This document shows, piece by piece, positions 36,801-46,745 of a DNA stretch of 64,000 bases (positions within the stretch are counted from its first letter, which is position 1; each line of letters begins with the position of its first letter). Below the pieces are notes generated by a model. The model was given only the letters and a program-made list of their open reading frames with translations. It was not told the origin of the DNA and made no database searches. The stretch covers positions 8,043,116 to 8,107,115 of the forward strand of contig NC_051121.1 in NCBI RefSeq assembly GCF_014839805.1, in the 5' to 3' direction. The translations under genes were made by a program, and so were the position numbers. Source of the DNA: Manduca sexta. Its lineage: Eukaryota > Arthropoda > Insecta > Lepidoptera > Sphingidae.

Positions 36801-38601
36801 TTATTCAATGTTTTTTTCTTGTTTTGTTATCAATGATTATAATATTACTCTCTTCAAACGCAGCTAATGATTTCAATTTGACGGCATTTTGTAGTCAAAA
36901 ATATAATCAAATCAATAATTTCTCCACATTCAAAAATTTTAAATTCGATTTAAGAACAATAACTGTCAACTAAAGCTTTTATTCGTCTATATCTAACAGC
37001 CGTTTTCAATAAACGATCCCAATCTTAATCTTCAATCTGATTCCGAAAATGAACCAATCACAATAATTCATTTGTTAACAAATCAAAAAAAAACTTTGCT
37101 CTGATTGGTCAATTTTCGAAACAGATTAAAAAAAGTGTTGCGATCTTTTATTAAAAATGGTGGTTAATGGAAAAAACAAAAGCAAAATCCAATTCGCAAA
37201 CACTGCAGTAGTTACATTCAAATAAAAATAAAATTACAATTGTTAATAGTCTAAGTTCTTTAGACAAGATAAACGTAACGGAACTTGCGGACAATAAATC
37301 GCCAGCAAATCCTAGTTTAAGACGAGCTTGTTTGAGCAAACGGCGTAAAATTATTTATGTTTAGCTTCGTCTACTTTAATTAATACTCGCTGCACTGTGG
37401 TTTTGGCAATTGGTTTGTGAAATTAAGCTATTCTTTGTTATCATATTAAACTTTCGCGTTCACTACGCGGTTTTAATTTGAGCTACCAAATGCAAAAGTG
37501 ATATTAGCTTTGTAATTTCTGAATTAATATGTGGATTCGTGTTCCGGAACATTTTATAATTTCATTAACGTAGGATCTAAAAATGTTATATCTATGCAAA
37601 ATGTATAATCCATGGGGAAGTGAAAAATTGAATTTTTTTTTTCAGATTACGAGCAATTGTCCAGATATGTATAGAAACATGCATTATACAGGTATTGTTA
37701 GATACTATTTTTTTACACATTTCATATTGTTAATGACTTCATTATACTTTTTATAATGCGTTTAACAGCTAACAATGAATGCACGTGTAGTCTTATAAAC
37801 ATTTAGAAAAAACGGATTATTTATTTCTCTAATTTTCTAGCTATTGTAGATATGCTGCTTTGTTTAATTAGATTTATATTGTAAATACATAATCCACAAT
37901 ACTGTTTGTATATATTTATGCACATACTCATGCATTTTGATCTGAAGCATGTTTAGATGTTTGTTATTTTGTTTTTTTTCCAGCACGTTACCACCGCAAG
38001 ACACGATCGAAAAAAAGTGTTGCATGCAAACGAAATGATGAAAAGAAATGTCACAGGAAATTGGTATAGTTAGTCAATTAGCAGTTGCAAGTCAATGTAA
38101 GCTTGAAAAAGTCTTTTCAATGCATATAGAACCGTTTCCAATAAACGATCCCAATCTCAATCTTTGATCCGATCCAGAGAACCAATGAAAATTAGCCATT
38201 TGTATTCATAAAAAGAACTTTGTTCTGATTGGCCCATTTTTGAGATAGAAAAAAGCGATTAAGATCGTTCATTAAAAATGGTGGTTAGTTTTAATGGCTT
38301 AATTTGTCTTACAAAATATATTTTTGAATTTTGTATTCGTTTTGAGTAAGTTAGGTGTAGTTAGTACGTTACTTTATTTTATAATAATAATTGCTATGTG
38401 TAATGAATGTTGTAAATAATTCTAGTTTTTTATATTTTTTTTTTCAATTATCTCATAAATTGTATAACGTTTTCAGGGAATTATTTTTTTATTATTTAAT
38501 ATCATAAGTACCAATTTATTGTGTTTTCAGCTACCCAGTGGCCAAGGGATCACAATATGAGATACAGAAGCACCGATGACTTAGCGATGCCGTTGGACTA
38601 A
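21797..38601 (+). CDS. Carbonic anhydrase-related protein (CA10/CA11-like), secreted, ten coding exons
   Basis: Coding exons joined by GT-AG introns: 21797-21848, 22257-22295, 25514-25650, 32678-32869, 34650-34745, 35038-35104, 35683-35837, 36171-36308, 37646-37691, 38531-38601. Together they give 993 nt, 330 residues plus stop, close to the length of vertebrate CA10 and CA11. Order: signal peptide (1 to about 17), an SWEEWWTYDGISG start typical of the CA10/11 group, an alpha-carbonic anhydrase fold (about 25-290), and a short tail. In the metal site, aligned by eye to human CA II, His94 is Tyr117, His96 is kept as His119, and His119 is Gln142. With two of three zinc ligands gone, CO2 hydration is not expected. 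Members of this family are known as acatalytic, secreted or surface proteins, mostly of nervous tissue. Sequons lie at Asn101 and Asn153. The first splice donor is weak. Insects have more than one such gene, so no symbol is given. Confidence 0.93.
22257..22295 (+). CDS. CA-related exon 2: SWEEWWTYDGIS segment
   Basis: A micro-exon of 39 nt (acceptor tctcag, donor gtaaaa). An alternative acceptor at 22247 would add nine bases in the same phase, inserting three residues (333 residues in all). The open frame most visible here is a different one; the SWEEWW frame is chosen because it joins exon 3 and matches the family start. Confidence 0.85.
24243..24487. mobile_element. MITE family H, copy 2
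   Basis: Same element as at 8274, same orientation, in intron 2 of the CA-related gene. The core 'gccaatcacaac', 'tgtctacgcactgcga' and the gacttgttatca end match; the left arm has diverged near 24270-24300. Confidence 0.75.
24899..25042 (-). mobile_element. SINE family A, 3' fragment (CA-related intron 2)
   Basis: Tail-proximal 140 bp in reverse orientation, including ccttagtccaccacggtgg and gacttcacacaccctc. The tRNA head is missing. Confidence 0.7.
25514..25650 (+). CDS. CA-related exon 3: GPGFWGLINPQWSMCNKGRRQSP segment
   Basis: Acceptor cacgcag, donor gtaagc (near perfect). It encodes the first strands of the carbonic anhydrase fold, including the strongly conserved G-R-R-Q-S-P-V-N-I. 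Phase 1 in, phase 0 out. Confidence 0.95.
26139..26295. mobile_element. Imperfect foldback (MITE-like) in CA-related intron 3
   Basis: The left end 'ggccctattccgtctatt' pairs with the right end 'aatggaatagggacc'. Inside, gttttaatcgaaggacag pairs with ctgtctttcgattgaaatt, and tagccgtata with tatacggcta. A related half appears near 21567-21650 (gggaccctattatgtctac). Confidence 0.6.
26485..26578. repeat. Two abutting perfect hairpins with the same GTCA loop
   Basis: Hairpin 1: arms 26485-26497 and 26502-26514 (13 bp) around loop gtca. Hairpin 2: arms 26515-26544 and 26549-26578 (30 bp) around loop gtca. There is no gap between them. It lies in intron 3 of the CA-related gene, after a separate imperfect foldback at 26139-26295. 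Confidence 0.9.
27540..27640 (-). mobile_element. SINE family B head, degraded
   Basis: atatcattttgcctgacc is the reverse of the family junction gggcaaaatgatatt, with agaattcgaaatt as a damaged B box. An A-run splits it. Lies in CA-related intron 3. Confidence 0.45.
28293..28502 (-). repeat. Repeat family D, CA-related intron 3
   Basis: The reverse of the 60889 copy: atattttatatccgcctgg, tatatccggttccaacagg, cataattgtgtcaactgcc, and a tail at cttaacatcaggtgcagt. Confidence 0.65.
28750..28990 (+). pseudogene. Decayed LINE fragment, C-terminal end
   Basis: Reading across a frameshift, the plus strand gives two blocks: one ending FTVPLCRARANFG, the next NKFPASVPPERYDLSFFKRG. This resembles the end of jockey/R1-like reverse transcriptase proteins ('WN.LP..VFP..YD...FK.R'). 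It lies in intron 3 of the CA-related gene. Family assignment is by motif only. Confidence 0.6.
29581..29674 (-). mobile_element. tRNA-derived SINE head, degraded (CA-related intron 3)
   Basis: Read on the minus strand it gives gcgacagactatctgggag, a tggaacggacca stretch and a B-box-like gagttcgattcgg. Close to family A heads but with a different end (tgggcgtgccctacgcc on plus). Confidence 0.5.
30712..30930 (+). repeat. Repeat family G (CA-related intron 3)
   Basis: gtaggtttcccgtacaagag, gggtaggtactaacggaatg, ccaagcagcagttacacagt and accacacaatactttgtg follow family order. Confidence 0.55.
31611..31745 (+). repeat. Repeat family E (CA-related intron 3)
   Basis: tattagcttttgctcgcggc, ccaggataaaagtcctgtta; runs into a family D fragment. 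Confidence 0.55.
31775..31893 (+). repeat. Repeat family D fragment
   Basis: cactatagcgggttttaata and tctgggcggatataaatata match family D. It abuts the end of a family E unit at 31611-31745. Confidence 0.6.
32678..32869 (+). CDS. CA-related exon 4: core with two of the metal-site positions
   Basis: Acceptor ttgtcag, donor gtgaga, 64 whole codons (residues 77-140). It holds EEIYFHYGLEDNRGSEHQID. The family pattern here in active enzymes is F-H-F-H-W-G; the first His is Tyr117 and the second is kept as His119. The GSEH that follows is intact. A sequon lies at Asn101. Confidence 0.96.
32870..34649. other. CA-related intron 4
   Basis: 1.8 kb of AT-rich sequence; no repeat copy matched and no extra exon seen. 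Confidence 0.6.
34650..34745 (+). CDS. CA-related exon 5: third metal-site position replaced
   Basis: Acceptor ttatag, donor gtaaat, 32 codons. It starts IQLYGFN, where active enzymes have L-H-L-V-H-W-N, so the third zinc ligand is Gln142. It ends GVVGISLMVQ, the conserved strand of the fold. Confidence 0.95.
35038..35104 (+). CDS. CA-related exon 6
   Basis: Acceptor tttccag, donor gtatgt, 67 nt, phase 0 in and 1 out. Encodes IGEPTNKELRLITSAFNKVIYR, with the G-E-P-T-N-K-E loop typical of the CA10/11 group. Confidence 0.94.
35330..35650 (-). pseudogene. Decayed non-LTR retrotransposon, C-terminal end of reverse transcriptase
   Basis: On the minus strand the translation RIRNEEICRRTKFTDIVQ, then RTDGRWGTKILEWRPRTD, PTRWTDDIINIARGRWMRAA, and RSIWKSLRRP matches the well-known tail of lepidopteran endonuclease-reverse transcriptases (the 'RRTK..D', 'GRWG.K.LEWRPR', 'PTRWTDD' pattern). 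It is a 5'-truncated fragment lying antisense inside intron 6 of the CA-related gene. The long open frame on the minus strand also covers exon 7 by chance. Confidence 0.85.
35683..35837 (+). CDS. CA-related exon 7: LLPNTQQYLTYEGSTTHPGCWE segment
   Basis: Acceptor tttacag, donor gtgaga. It encodes the stretch matching S-L-L-P-x-x-x-x-Y-x-T-Y-x-G-S in carbonic anhydrases. The residue equivalent to Thr199 is still Thr and the next is His. WETAVWIIF follows. The region ahead of the exon is open on the opposite strand because of an inserted LINE fragment. Confidence 0.96.
36171..36308 (+). CDS. CA-related exon 8: end of the anhydrase fold
   Basis: Acceptor gtccag, donor gtaacc, 46 codons. It carries NNARPVQPLHHRTVRTN, the family's closing N-x-R-P-x-Q-P-L motif. 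Confidence 0.95.
37001..37167. mobile_element. MITE family I, copy 1 (CA-related intron 8)
   Basis: Left end ccgttttcaataaacgatcc, right end gcgatcttttattaaaaatgg, imperfect inverted ends of about 25 bp, with a middle including 'ctctgattggtc'. A second copy lies 1.1 kb downstream in the next intron. Confidence 0.65.
37646..37691 (+). CDS. CA-related exon 9: tail
   Basis: Acceptor ttttcag, donor gtattg, 46 nt, ending with one base of a codon. Encodes ITSNCPDMYRNMHYT, beyond the anhydrase fold. The single leftover base can be completed by either of two downstream exons (37984 or 38531). Confidence 0.85.
37984..38069 (+). CDS. Possible alternative last exon of the CA-related gene (basic C-terminus)
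   Basis: A long T-run and acceptor tttccag end at 37983. In the phase left by exon 9 the sequence stays open for 28 codons to a TAG at 38067, reading ARYHRKTRSKKSVACKRN and on to CHRKLV. The segment has about 13 Lys or Arg and two Cys. Splicing onward from a GT at 38064 would put the final exon out of frame, so it reads best as a terminal exon. It may instead be chance; no poly(A) signal was settled. Confidence 0.4.
38128..38287. mobile_element. MITE family I, copy 2 (CA-related intron 9)
   Basis: Left end accgtttccaataaacgatc, right end agatcgttcattaaaaatgg, same orientation as copy 1. The shared core reads ttctgattggcc. It lies between the possible alternative last exon and the final exon. 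Confidence 0.65.
38531..38601 (+). CDS. CA-related exon 10: last coding exon
   Basis: Acceptor gttttcag, 71 nt to a TAA. Encodes ATQWPRDHNMRYRSTDDLAMPLD. It keeps the reading frame of the whole gene, giving 330 residues. A possible AATAAA lies at 39107-39112 and another at 40524-40529; the true 3' end is not known. Confidence 0.85.
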
Positions 38602-41142
38602 ACTCTCGCGTCAATTGATTATGATTATATGAATAGTAAATTAGATTATAACCATTATGATTATACTATGACTAAACACGTCGATTACCGCCATATAGCA
38701 ACAAAATTATGTATATAGAATGTAATCGCGACATAGCTGGTACAAGGCTTTCGTGTATATAATGAATGTATTATAGAAAACAATATAGATAAACATATAA
38801 AGTATAGCATATAAATATATAACAAATATTATTAAGTGGAAGCACAATAACTACATAATTCACATTGATTAACATTTAGAGAAAAATATCCATAATATTC
38901 ATTACTTACTTCAATGTTATTTTTAATTATGCTAAAACTCCTATATTTTAACCTCAGAACAATGACAAGCAATTTTAAAATTGTTATGCTGCAGTCAGAT
39001 TCGTTGAAAAAAGTATAAACATTTTCTTAAAATAATTTCTCCAAAAGTACCTAGCACTAAATTAAATCGTAAAACTTCGACTATAACTGCACGTATGTCG
39101 ATCAAATAAATTTTAAAGATATTCTCCTTACAGCAAATAGAAGTTTCGTTTAAATTTAATATTTATCTTAATGCAATTTTATCAATTATTACTATAGTAT
39201 GAATAAGTACTATAATTGCAAGTTATACAATTTTGCCTGTAATACGAAATAGTATTTTTTTTACCCTTGACTATTATTTTTGAAAAATGTGTAATGCATT
39301 ATGAGGCCGCTTGCGCATTTATATCGTAATGAATTAAATAAAAATCTAAATGAATACTCGGACAACTTAATACATGTAGTTATTAAGAGTGTTAAATATT
39401 TATTCTTGTATATACACATTAGATTAATTAAAGGCAATGTAATATTCATAGGATTAATTAATTACCCACCTACGAAAGATAATACAAAGAAGCGAAATTG
39501 TACCTTAAACAATAGTATAGATACGGCAGACTTTACCATCCTAGTTAACTTTGCCTAGAACATATAATTACATTGTTAGAGTTTTAATTTACTGTAGTCA
39601 AGAAATTATAGTAACTACATTAAAATAGAATCTGAAACCGATTTCGTTTACACAATGAAAGACAAATAATGAGATAAACAATTAGATTTTCAAATTAGCA
39701 AAATAATGATTATGTCGTCAATTGTATAGACAATATTCCATTTCATCATGGCAACTTTGCTTACAACCCGCATAGTGACGTGCATTCGTGTAATCTTTAA
39801 AATTATTTGACAGCTGATGCTGTCATTTTGCATCAAATACGTAAGTTGAGCATCATACGGCTGTACATAGGTATTATATAAATATAATCAAATATTCGGA
39901 TAATTAAAGAGTATCATAAATTCGTCCACACTTTAAAGTGTATTTACTGCGGAAAGTATACAATATAAGCTTATAAATAAAATAGATGTTAATACGGTTA
40001 TAATAAAGTGGTTCATAAAATATAATATATTCATTAGTATAGCTTGAAATGTATTTTAGATATCTGTTATTTTGTTACTGCATAATATAATTAGGAATAT
40101 TATGTAGAAACAAAAATTACAGCAGTACGTTATAGGGTTTCAGATAAGCTTTAAAATATTTAAATTCTCTTAATTTGTCTAACTATTATTACAATTATTG
40201 TAAATTTATATATAAAGTAAGGGCTTATAAATACATTTAAATATTAATCCGAATGTACGTATTTGTAGATATTCTAGTTGTCATCTGTCATCGGCCGTTG
40301 AATGTAACTGTCAAAAGTGACAGCTGTCACTTTGATATTTATTCTTAACAAAAAACATTCTGACAAAAACATAATATACCTAGCACCTATATACATATTA
40401 CATACTATTAAATACAGTTTATATCAAAACTCCGGTTAAATTTAGCGTTTCCGTAAAATAGTTACTGTAATGTACTTGCGGAATTAAATGTGGTAGTTTA
40501 GACGCCTTTGTGTGAAACAATTGAATAAAATAAATATTTATCGAATATGCATTATTTATTTAAAACCGATATTATTAAGTATGGCTTCAGACTTACTGAT
40601 CTTAAGCCTGATTGCAACACGTAATACTACAACAAAAATGAAAATTATATTTTAAGAAACCTTTAGAATTTCTGTAAAGATATTATCACATAAGCTCACA
40701 TGTAGAGAATTGAAAGATGTTTTAAGAATCAAATAAAGTAGCTTTTCAATTAATAATTAAATAAACAATTTCACGTATAAAATGCCGGGATAGCATAAAT
40801 ATTCTATGAGAAAAAAAATATTTTCGGGCCTCCTCCGAACCCATCGAAAAACCGTCCGGTATTAACCTAATGCAACTTATATTAAATGAACAATAAAACA
40901 CTAAGAGGAAGCGTTAAGATACAGCGTGGTATGTGCGGCGGATGTTTCCGGGCAGCCATGTTGTCTGTGACCCCCGCTTCCTCCGGAACCACGGCTACCA
41001 TACCTCTGGCTGTTGCAATGCGTCGTGCCATTTTACTTGTATTTTTATATAAATATACGAGTTATTTTTTTCATGTAGAGTGACGGAATCATGACTACAA
41101 TTGCCAAAAGGTAAAACTAATATGTACTTTTGTTTTAAATGA
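38602..41142. other. 3' flank of the CA-related gene
   Basis: Probable 3' untranslated region at first, then AT-rich sequence. A GC-rich patch at 40915-41035 reads on the minus strand as MARRIATARGMVAVVPEEAG after a good start context, but no continuation was found. Confidence 0.4.
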
Positions 41143-41354
41143 AACTAGTTTTTGGTCGCGCCTTCGCTTGCGTAAAACTGTTTATACGAAATAAAAGCCC
41201 CGCTATATATTTTCCCAGTATAAAAATACCTATGTCATTCCCAAGGTTTCAAATCCATACCAAATTACATGAAAATTCGTTCAGTAGTTTTTGAGTTTAT
41301 TACGTTCAGGTAGATGGATGCGGCGAGTGAGTTTGTTTTATTATATATAATAAA
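41143..41354 (+). repeat. Repeat family E
   Basis: actagtttttggtcgcgcct, then gaaataaaagccccgcta and attcgttcagtagtttttga, before a ttatatataataa end. Confidence 0.55.
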
Positions 41355-43449
41355 GAATATATTTTAATTTGTTTAGCTTTAGTGTTTTCCGATCTTTAAC
41401 ATAATATTGAGCCATTAGAACCTTTATTGGTATAGCTGAAGATAAGAGGAAGTAGTATACGTTTATTGCCTAAATATGTTATATCTAAGAATAATCCTAT
41501 TTTCCCCTTACAGGGTTTTTGGTAGTTAACAGGCAAAGGAAGCTGGACGATGTGCATCACTTCAAACTATCTTACAAAAATAAAATGACAAAGTTCATTC
41601 CTCAATTATATACATTACATACAAAAAAAAACTCTAAAAATCCCTTCCAATATTACGTTCTATCCAAACATAAAGCTTCGACTAACAAAAAAACATAAAA
41701 CAAACATTTTTATACTAACATTAACCTTATTGAAAACTTACTAATGTCCGTGACAGCACTGGCGCGGGCGGTGCAGGAAACTCCGCGGCCGGAAGTGGCC
41801 GTCGGCCATATTGTTTGCGGACCAACTTCCGGTGCACAACACACTTGTCTTCCTGCAACTTGCACTCTGCATATCAACGTTTAAACTAGCTTTTGAAGAG
41901 TTTGTGTTTTACGTCTGTTTTTTTTTACATATTTAGGTTCAAATGGAATTATTAATTCAGTTATGCTTGTATTTTTATGATATGCAACTACTGATGATAC
42001 TTTAGCATACTATAAACAAATAAATATAAGTATTCGATGTATTCCCTCTCAGTAGTAGAGGAGGCCCGTGCTCAGCAGTGGGCAAGTATATAATACAGGG
42101 CTGATATTATTATTATTATTATTATATTCGATGTATGCAGGAATTACGTGCGAAGCATTATTCTTGAATAGGAACTGAAAAAAGTACAAATATACGCAAA
42201 TGTTTGGATCTTTTATTGCATTATCGGCGGACGAGCTGGTGGCTCGCGCATGGGCAAGGTTGACGACACAGCCAAACCGCCACCTACCTTATGGCAAGCA
42301 CTATTTTTATGCCATTATATAAATGAATCAACTCTTCCCATTTCAGCTACCAGTCAACAAAACTTTAGGTGATGCAGAGATGAAACAATAAAAATATAAG
42401 TCCCCTGTAGCTCTAGGAAATCTAGCATAAATCTGGTAATATAACATCTGATAAGTGACTAAAGTTTTAGGAATGGAAGAAAAAAGGAATAAAATTGATA
42501 TGTATTTATGAAAATAACAATCCACAAACAAACTTTACTTCTTATTTGTATAGGTAAAAGGATTATTAGTTTAAAACTTACAATGCATAAGATCCGCAAA
42601 CAAACTGAACTCGTTGTCATTTTCTGTATTTAGATGCGGTACACTAAAAAGCTGTCTCAGTAATTTCATTGTATCTTGGCGACGCGCCGAAGTGGTTTTC
42701 AACGAATGTACGGACAACAAAAAAATTCCTTTCAATTAACACGTATAGCTATAATAATTATTGATTAATACAAAAATGTAAAACTTCCTATATTGACTAT
42801 AATTTATTGTGCTAAACATATAATTTGGGTACGATATTATTGCAATATCCAAATTGTTATAGAAGTGACAAGTTTTGGGCATTTTCATCAGATATATAGG
42901 CTAACATGCAGGAGTATTTATCAAAAAGGATTGTTATTAGGAAGGCAGCGGCCAGCCAAAAAAATTGTTAAATTATTTCCGCAACTTGCTTAAAAAATTA
43001 TGATACACCGACTCTTCAATTGCACTGGGATTAGTAGAAAAAAGAAGACATTGGTTTATACTCTGGAAATCCATAAAGATTCAACTTACCGTTTAATGCA
43101 ATTTTAAATCATTTTCAACCTTACCTTTCTTTCATAGAACCTATTATTTACTAAATACAAAAAACGCCATGAACCAATATCAAAATATCATTAGCATCTA
43201 AAATGATTTTGCTGACGCTCCCGGCAGCCCGACGGCGCAAAACTGAGTTATCGCTCATTGACAGCGTAATGCACAGCGCACACCACTTATTGCTCGCAAA
43301 CAACTCACTTAGCGATACTAACTAAATATAACGCGAGTTGATTTTACCAGAATTTAATCAGTTCTATCTATGCTCTTATTAAATTAGCTGCTAGATATAA
43401 TAAGGTCTTAAATCCGAATTAGGCATATTCTATTACCCAGTACTTATCC
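41355..43449. other. Intergenic with a GC-rich island
   Basis: 41755-41880 is strikingly GC-rich (ggcgcgggcggtgcaggaaa, cgcggccggaagtggccgtc) and contains ccatatt/acttccgg motifs like those of housekeeping promoters. No gene was found on either side. A SINE A fragment follows. Confidence 0.4.
42044..42125 (+). mobile_element. SINE family A, 3' fragment with (ATT)n tail
   Basis: ccctctcagtagtagaggag through ctgatattattattattatt; 5'-truncated. Confidence 0.7.
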
Positions 43450-43822
43450 TTCCTGCCTCGGTGGCATAGCACACGGTACGAGTACAACTACCGCGCTGAG
43501 GTCGTGGGTTCGAATCTCAGGTCGGGCCAAAATAATTGTGAATGGATTTTTCCATCTTAAAAAAGTCGCAGCTCGGAGTCAGGAAGTTGGCGGTGTGATA
43601 CCCACGTGCCTCGGAAAGCACGTAAAGCCGTTGTTCCTGCGCCTGATCTCTCTCCGGTCATACCGGTTTGCCGTCTATGTACTATGAGAGTGAAGGAACA
43701 GAGAGTGCACCTATATATTTCGCACATACATGTGCACTATAATATGTCCTGCGTACTTAGCTGATCTCCGTTGAAATTGGCCGCAGTGGCCGAAATTCGG
43801 TTAGGCAGGAAATCAATCATCA
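43450..43822 (+). mobile_element. SINE family C, full copy
   Basis: Head ttcctgcctcggtggcatag, B box gggttcgaatctcagg, gggccaaaataattgtgaat, a long body (gtgatacccacgtgcctcgg, gagagtgcacctatatatt) and the 3' end ggccgcagtggccgaaattc. About 370 bp. Confidence 0.85.
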
Positions 43823-44663
43823 ACTAATCCTTATGTGAATGCTATCTATTCTTTTATAAAGTAAACTAGTAGATTCAACATGGTCTTAAATCTAAATTAG
43901 GTATGTTGTATTACCCAGTATAATTAGGTGATTTAAAATCCTTTCTTACTGCTTACAAAGGTTGTGTTGTATAAAGTCTGTGTGTAAAATAACAAGCCTT
44001 TAACACCGGTTTGGCTGTGCATTATCGTTCAAGGAAAGTATATTATTAAGGAGATAGATAAATATCTGGTTATACCAGATAGGTGAGGAAAAAACCGCCA
44101 TAATCTTTAAGAAATGTTTCTCGGGTCTAACTAACATAATTCTGATGGCAGTCGAGAATTGCAGTCTTACAAAAACAAGATGGGAACTTTGCCGTGATGA
44201 AACAGTAACGTGGTCTGTGTTAAATATATTTAAAATTGCTTGATTTAAGTTTGATCAGCACATAAAGAAAAGAAAATCAAACATTTAATAAACAAGTCAC
44301 GTCACGTGTAAACACTATTAGTAATTTGTGGATTCCATTGTGGGTGAGACATTTAACTATATCAACAAATTGTATAAACAAACAAAATTATGTACTATTG
44401 TTTGTTAACCCGAATAAATAAAAAATAAACAGTTATAATATCGCGTCACTCTTGAAGATTTTCGAATTTATACAGTAGAGTAGAAAAGCAGGAAGCCGTG
44501 CGGATGCGTGCAGTCACGTCCTCCTATACACGGTGCTTAGATTTATGGCCAATCGGAGTATAAACAAGCGATATATGTGGCGGGTTTATTGAAAAAAAAA
44601 GTGTTCATACTTAACATTCATACATAACAACTTTTTGAACAACAGTTGTAGTTGTAATTGTAT

Positions 44664-44830
44664 ATGGTACGAGTACGACTACCGCGGTAAGGTCCTGGGT
44701 TCAAATCCCGGGTCGGGCCAAAATAATTGTCACTGGATTTTTCCCAATTATGATATGTCTTGCATACTTGGCTGATCTTCGTTGAGATTGGCCGCCGTGG
44801 ACGAAAATCGGTCAGGAAGGAATCAATACA
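44664..44830 (+). mobile_element. SINE family C, internally deleted copy
   Basis: Head and B box (gggttcaaatcccggg) joined directly to the 3' third (cttggctgatcttcgttgag). About 200 bp of the middle is missing compared with the copy at 43450. Confidence 0.75.
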
Positions 44831-45917
44831 TCAAAACGGCAACAGCAGAAAGTCTCTAACTTTGGATCAGTGGTAACGATAGACTAATCAAATTAAGTCG
44901 TCCATAACAATAACAGGCATACTATATACTGATAGGTTTACCTTCGCTATCAATTCTATGGTAGCGATTACGATCATTGAAATCGATCGTAAAGACACTA
45001 TTCTTTAATCGCCCATTACTTCTCTTGTACTAACTGGTCTAGAATCAAAATGAAATTATAAAAGGCACACTCTCTTGGAAAATACTATGTTTGAATAGCT
45101 AATATCACCTTTATTATTAATAACTATAAGGATGGTATGATGTCGATTACGCTGACATGCGAAATATCAATTAATATTTAATTAGGCCTTGTTTGTTATG
45201 TGAAATAAACGCGTTAATAAATCAAACTACACGATAGTTAATTACCTGCTTAATATATAAAAATACAAAAACTAAAATCAATAAACATTTGAAAATATAT
45301 TTGTAGATATATTTTTAAATGTATATTTGTATTTATATAATGTATATTTGTATACATTGTACTGATATTTTAACACTATAAAATTTTCATTTTACAGAAT
45401 TAAAATGTTATAAATCTATGGATTGCAACAAAAACTTCGAACTAAGTCGTACTGCGCGCATCTGGTAATGAAAATAAATTTACTTTAATAATAAGAAACA
45501 AATTAAAATTAAATTTATTATGGTACATTGGTAGGATTAAGGTGTTATACATTTATATTCCAGTACAGCTATGACCCACTATAATAGCAAAACAATTTCA
45601 ATTATTTAAAAAGAATAGCATCTAAGGCGTGTAGGCACATTCTTCTTGGCAGATCTTGAGCTCTCATCGCCTCGTCCGACCACACAACCCACTAATTAGA
45701 TGTTAAATCACTGGGAACGACTGAATCCCGGCGCAAAACTGTGGCCTTCACTGTTTACCGTGATTTACACTTTCGGATACTCCACGGGTTTAGATTAAGA
45801 CTATGTGATGAGCGGAGCGACAATGGTAGAAAAGTTTGGTATAAATGCACAGCTATGTAAAGCCTGTGGAGTCATGAGACTGCGATCTAAGAAACAAATC
45901 AATACAAAAATAACTAC

Positions 45918-46210
45918 TGGCGGTAGGTCTCTCATATGTGAGAGTCCGTCTGGGTAGGTACCACCACAATGTCTATTTCAGCCGCCAAGCAGCAGTGTGT
46001 AGTCACTGTTGTGTTCCGGTTTAAAAGACATTGTAGCTAGTGTAACTGGACATAATAAAACTTAACATGTCATGTCTCGAGATGGCAAGTGGAGTGGAAT
46101 ACCAAACAATACTTTGTAATTCAAGGTGTTGGATGGCGTTTCAGCCATTTATGGACGGCCGTGTCGCTTACCATCAGGCGAACGGCAAGCTCGTCTTGTC
46201 ATACAAAGCA
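45918..46210 (+). repeat. Repeat family G, longest copy
   Basis: gcggtaggtctctcatatgt, gtctgggtaggtaccaccac, gccaagcagcagtgtgtagt, and a tcaggcgaacggcaagctcg end. A short open frame across its 3' part is repeat sequence. Confidence 0.7.
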
Positions 46211-46452
46211 ATAAAAAAATATAATAAATTCAGTGGTGTTTTATATTTATTATATACTTTTACCAATACTCAAAGTTCGCATTCATTTACTAATTACAAT
46301 TAACAAGAGGTTACTCTATTTATATCAGCTAAGATCGACTTCAGATTACCCACTTCATGCTCTTGAGATACAGCCTTGCCTTGTCTGAGAGTCAGCGATC
46401 TTATACATAAAAATCTACTATATCGTTGCCTAAATAAACTAAATTATACTAT

Positions 46453-46745
46453 ACTAGCTGATCCGACAGACGTTGTCCTAACTATGTATGCACGCGCGCA
46501 TTCTGTCGATCGCTGACAGTTATTTCAAACCACTGACAGTTGTTATGTAAAATTAATATTGTCGTTAAGTTTTCTAAAATTTTCTAATTATCCGCGCAAT
46601 TTTTTGAATTTTTTCTTTCATAAGAACCTTCTCCTGACAATAACAACCACAACAACAAAAAAATAGTGAAATCGGTGCAGCCGTTCACGCGTAATGGCGT
46701 GACCAAGGGAAATAGGGATTCATTTTTATATATATAAATAGATTA
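46453..46745 (+). repeat. Repeat family F, copy 2
   Basis: tactagctgatccgacagac to tatataaatagattatg, with the same internal blocks as copy 1 and small indels. No coding frame. Confidence 0.8.
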
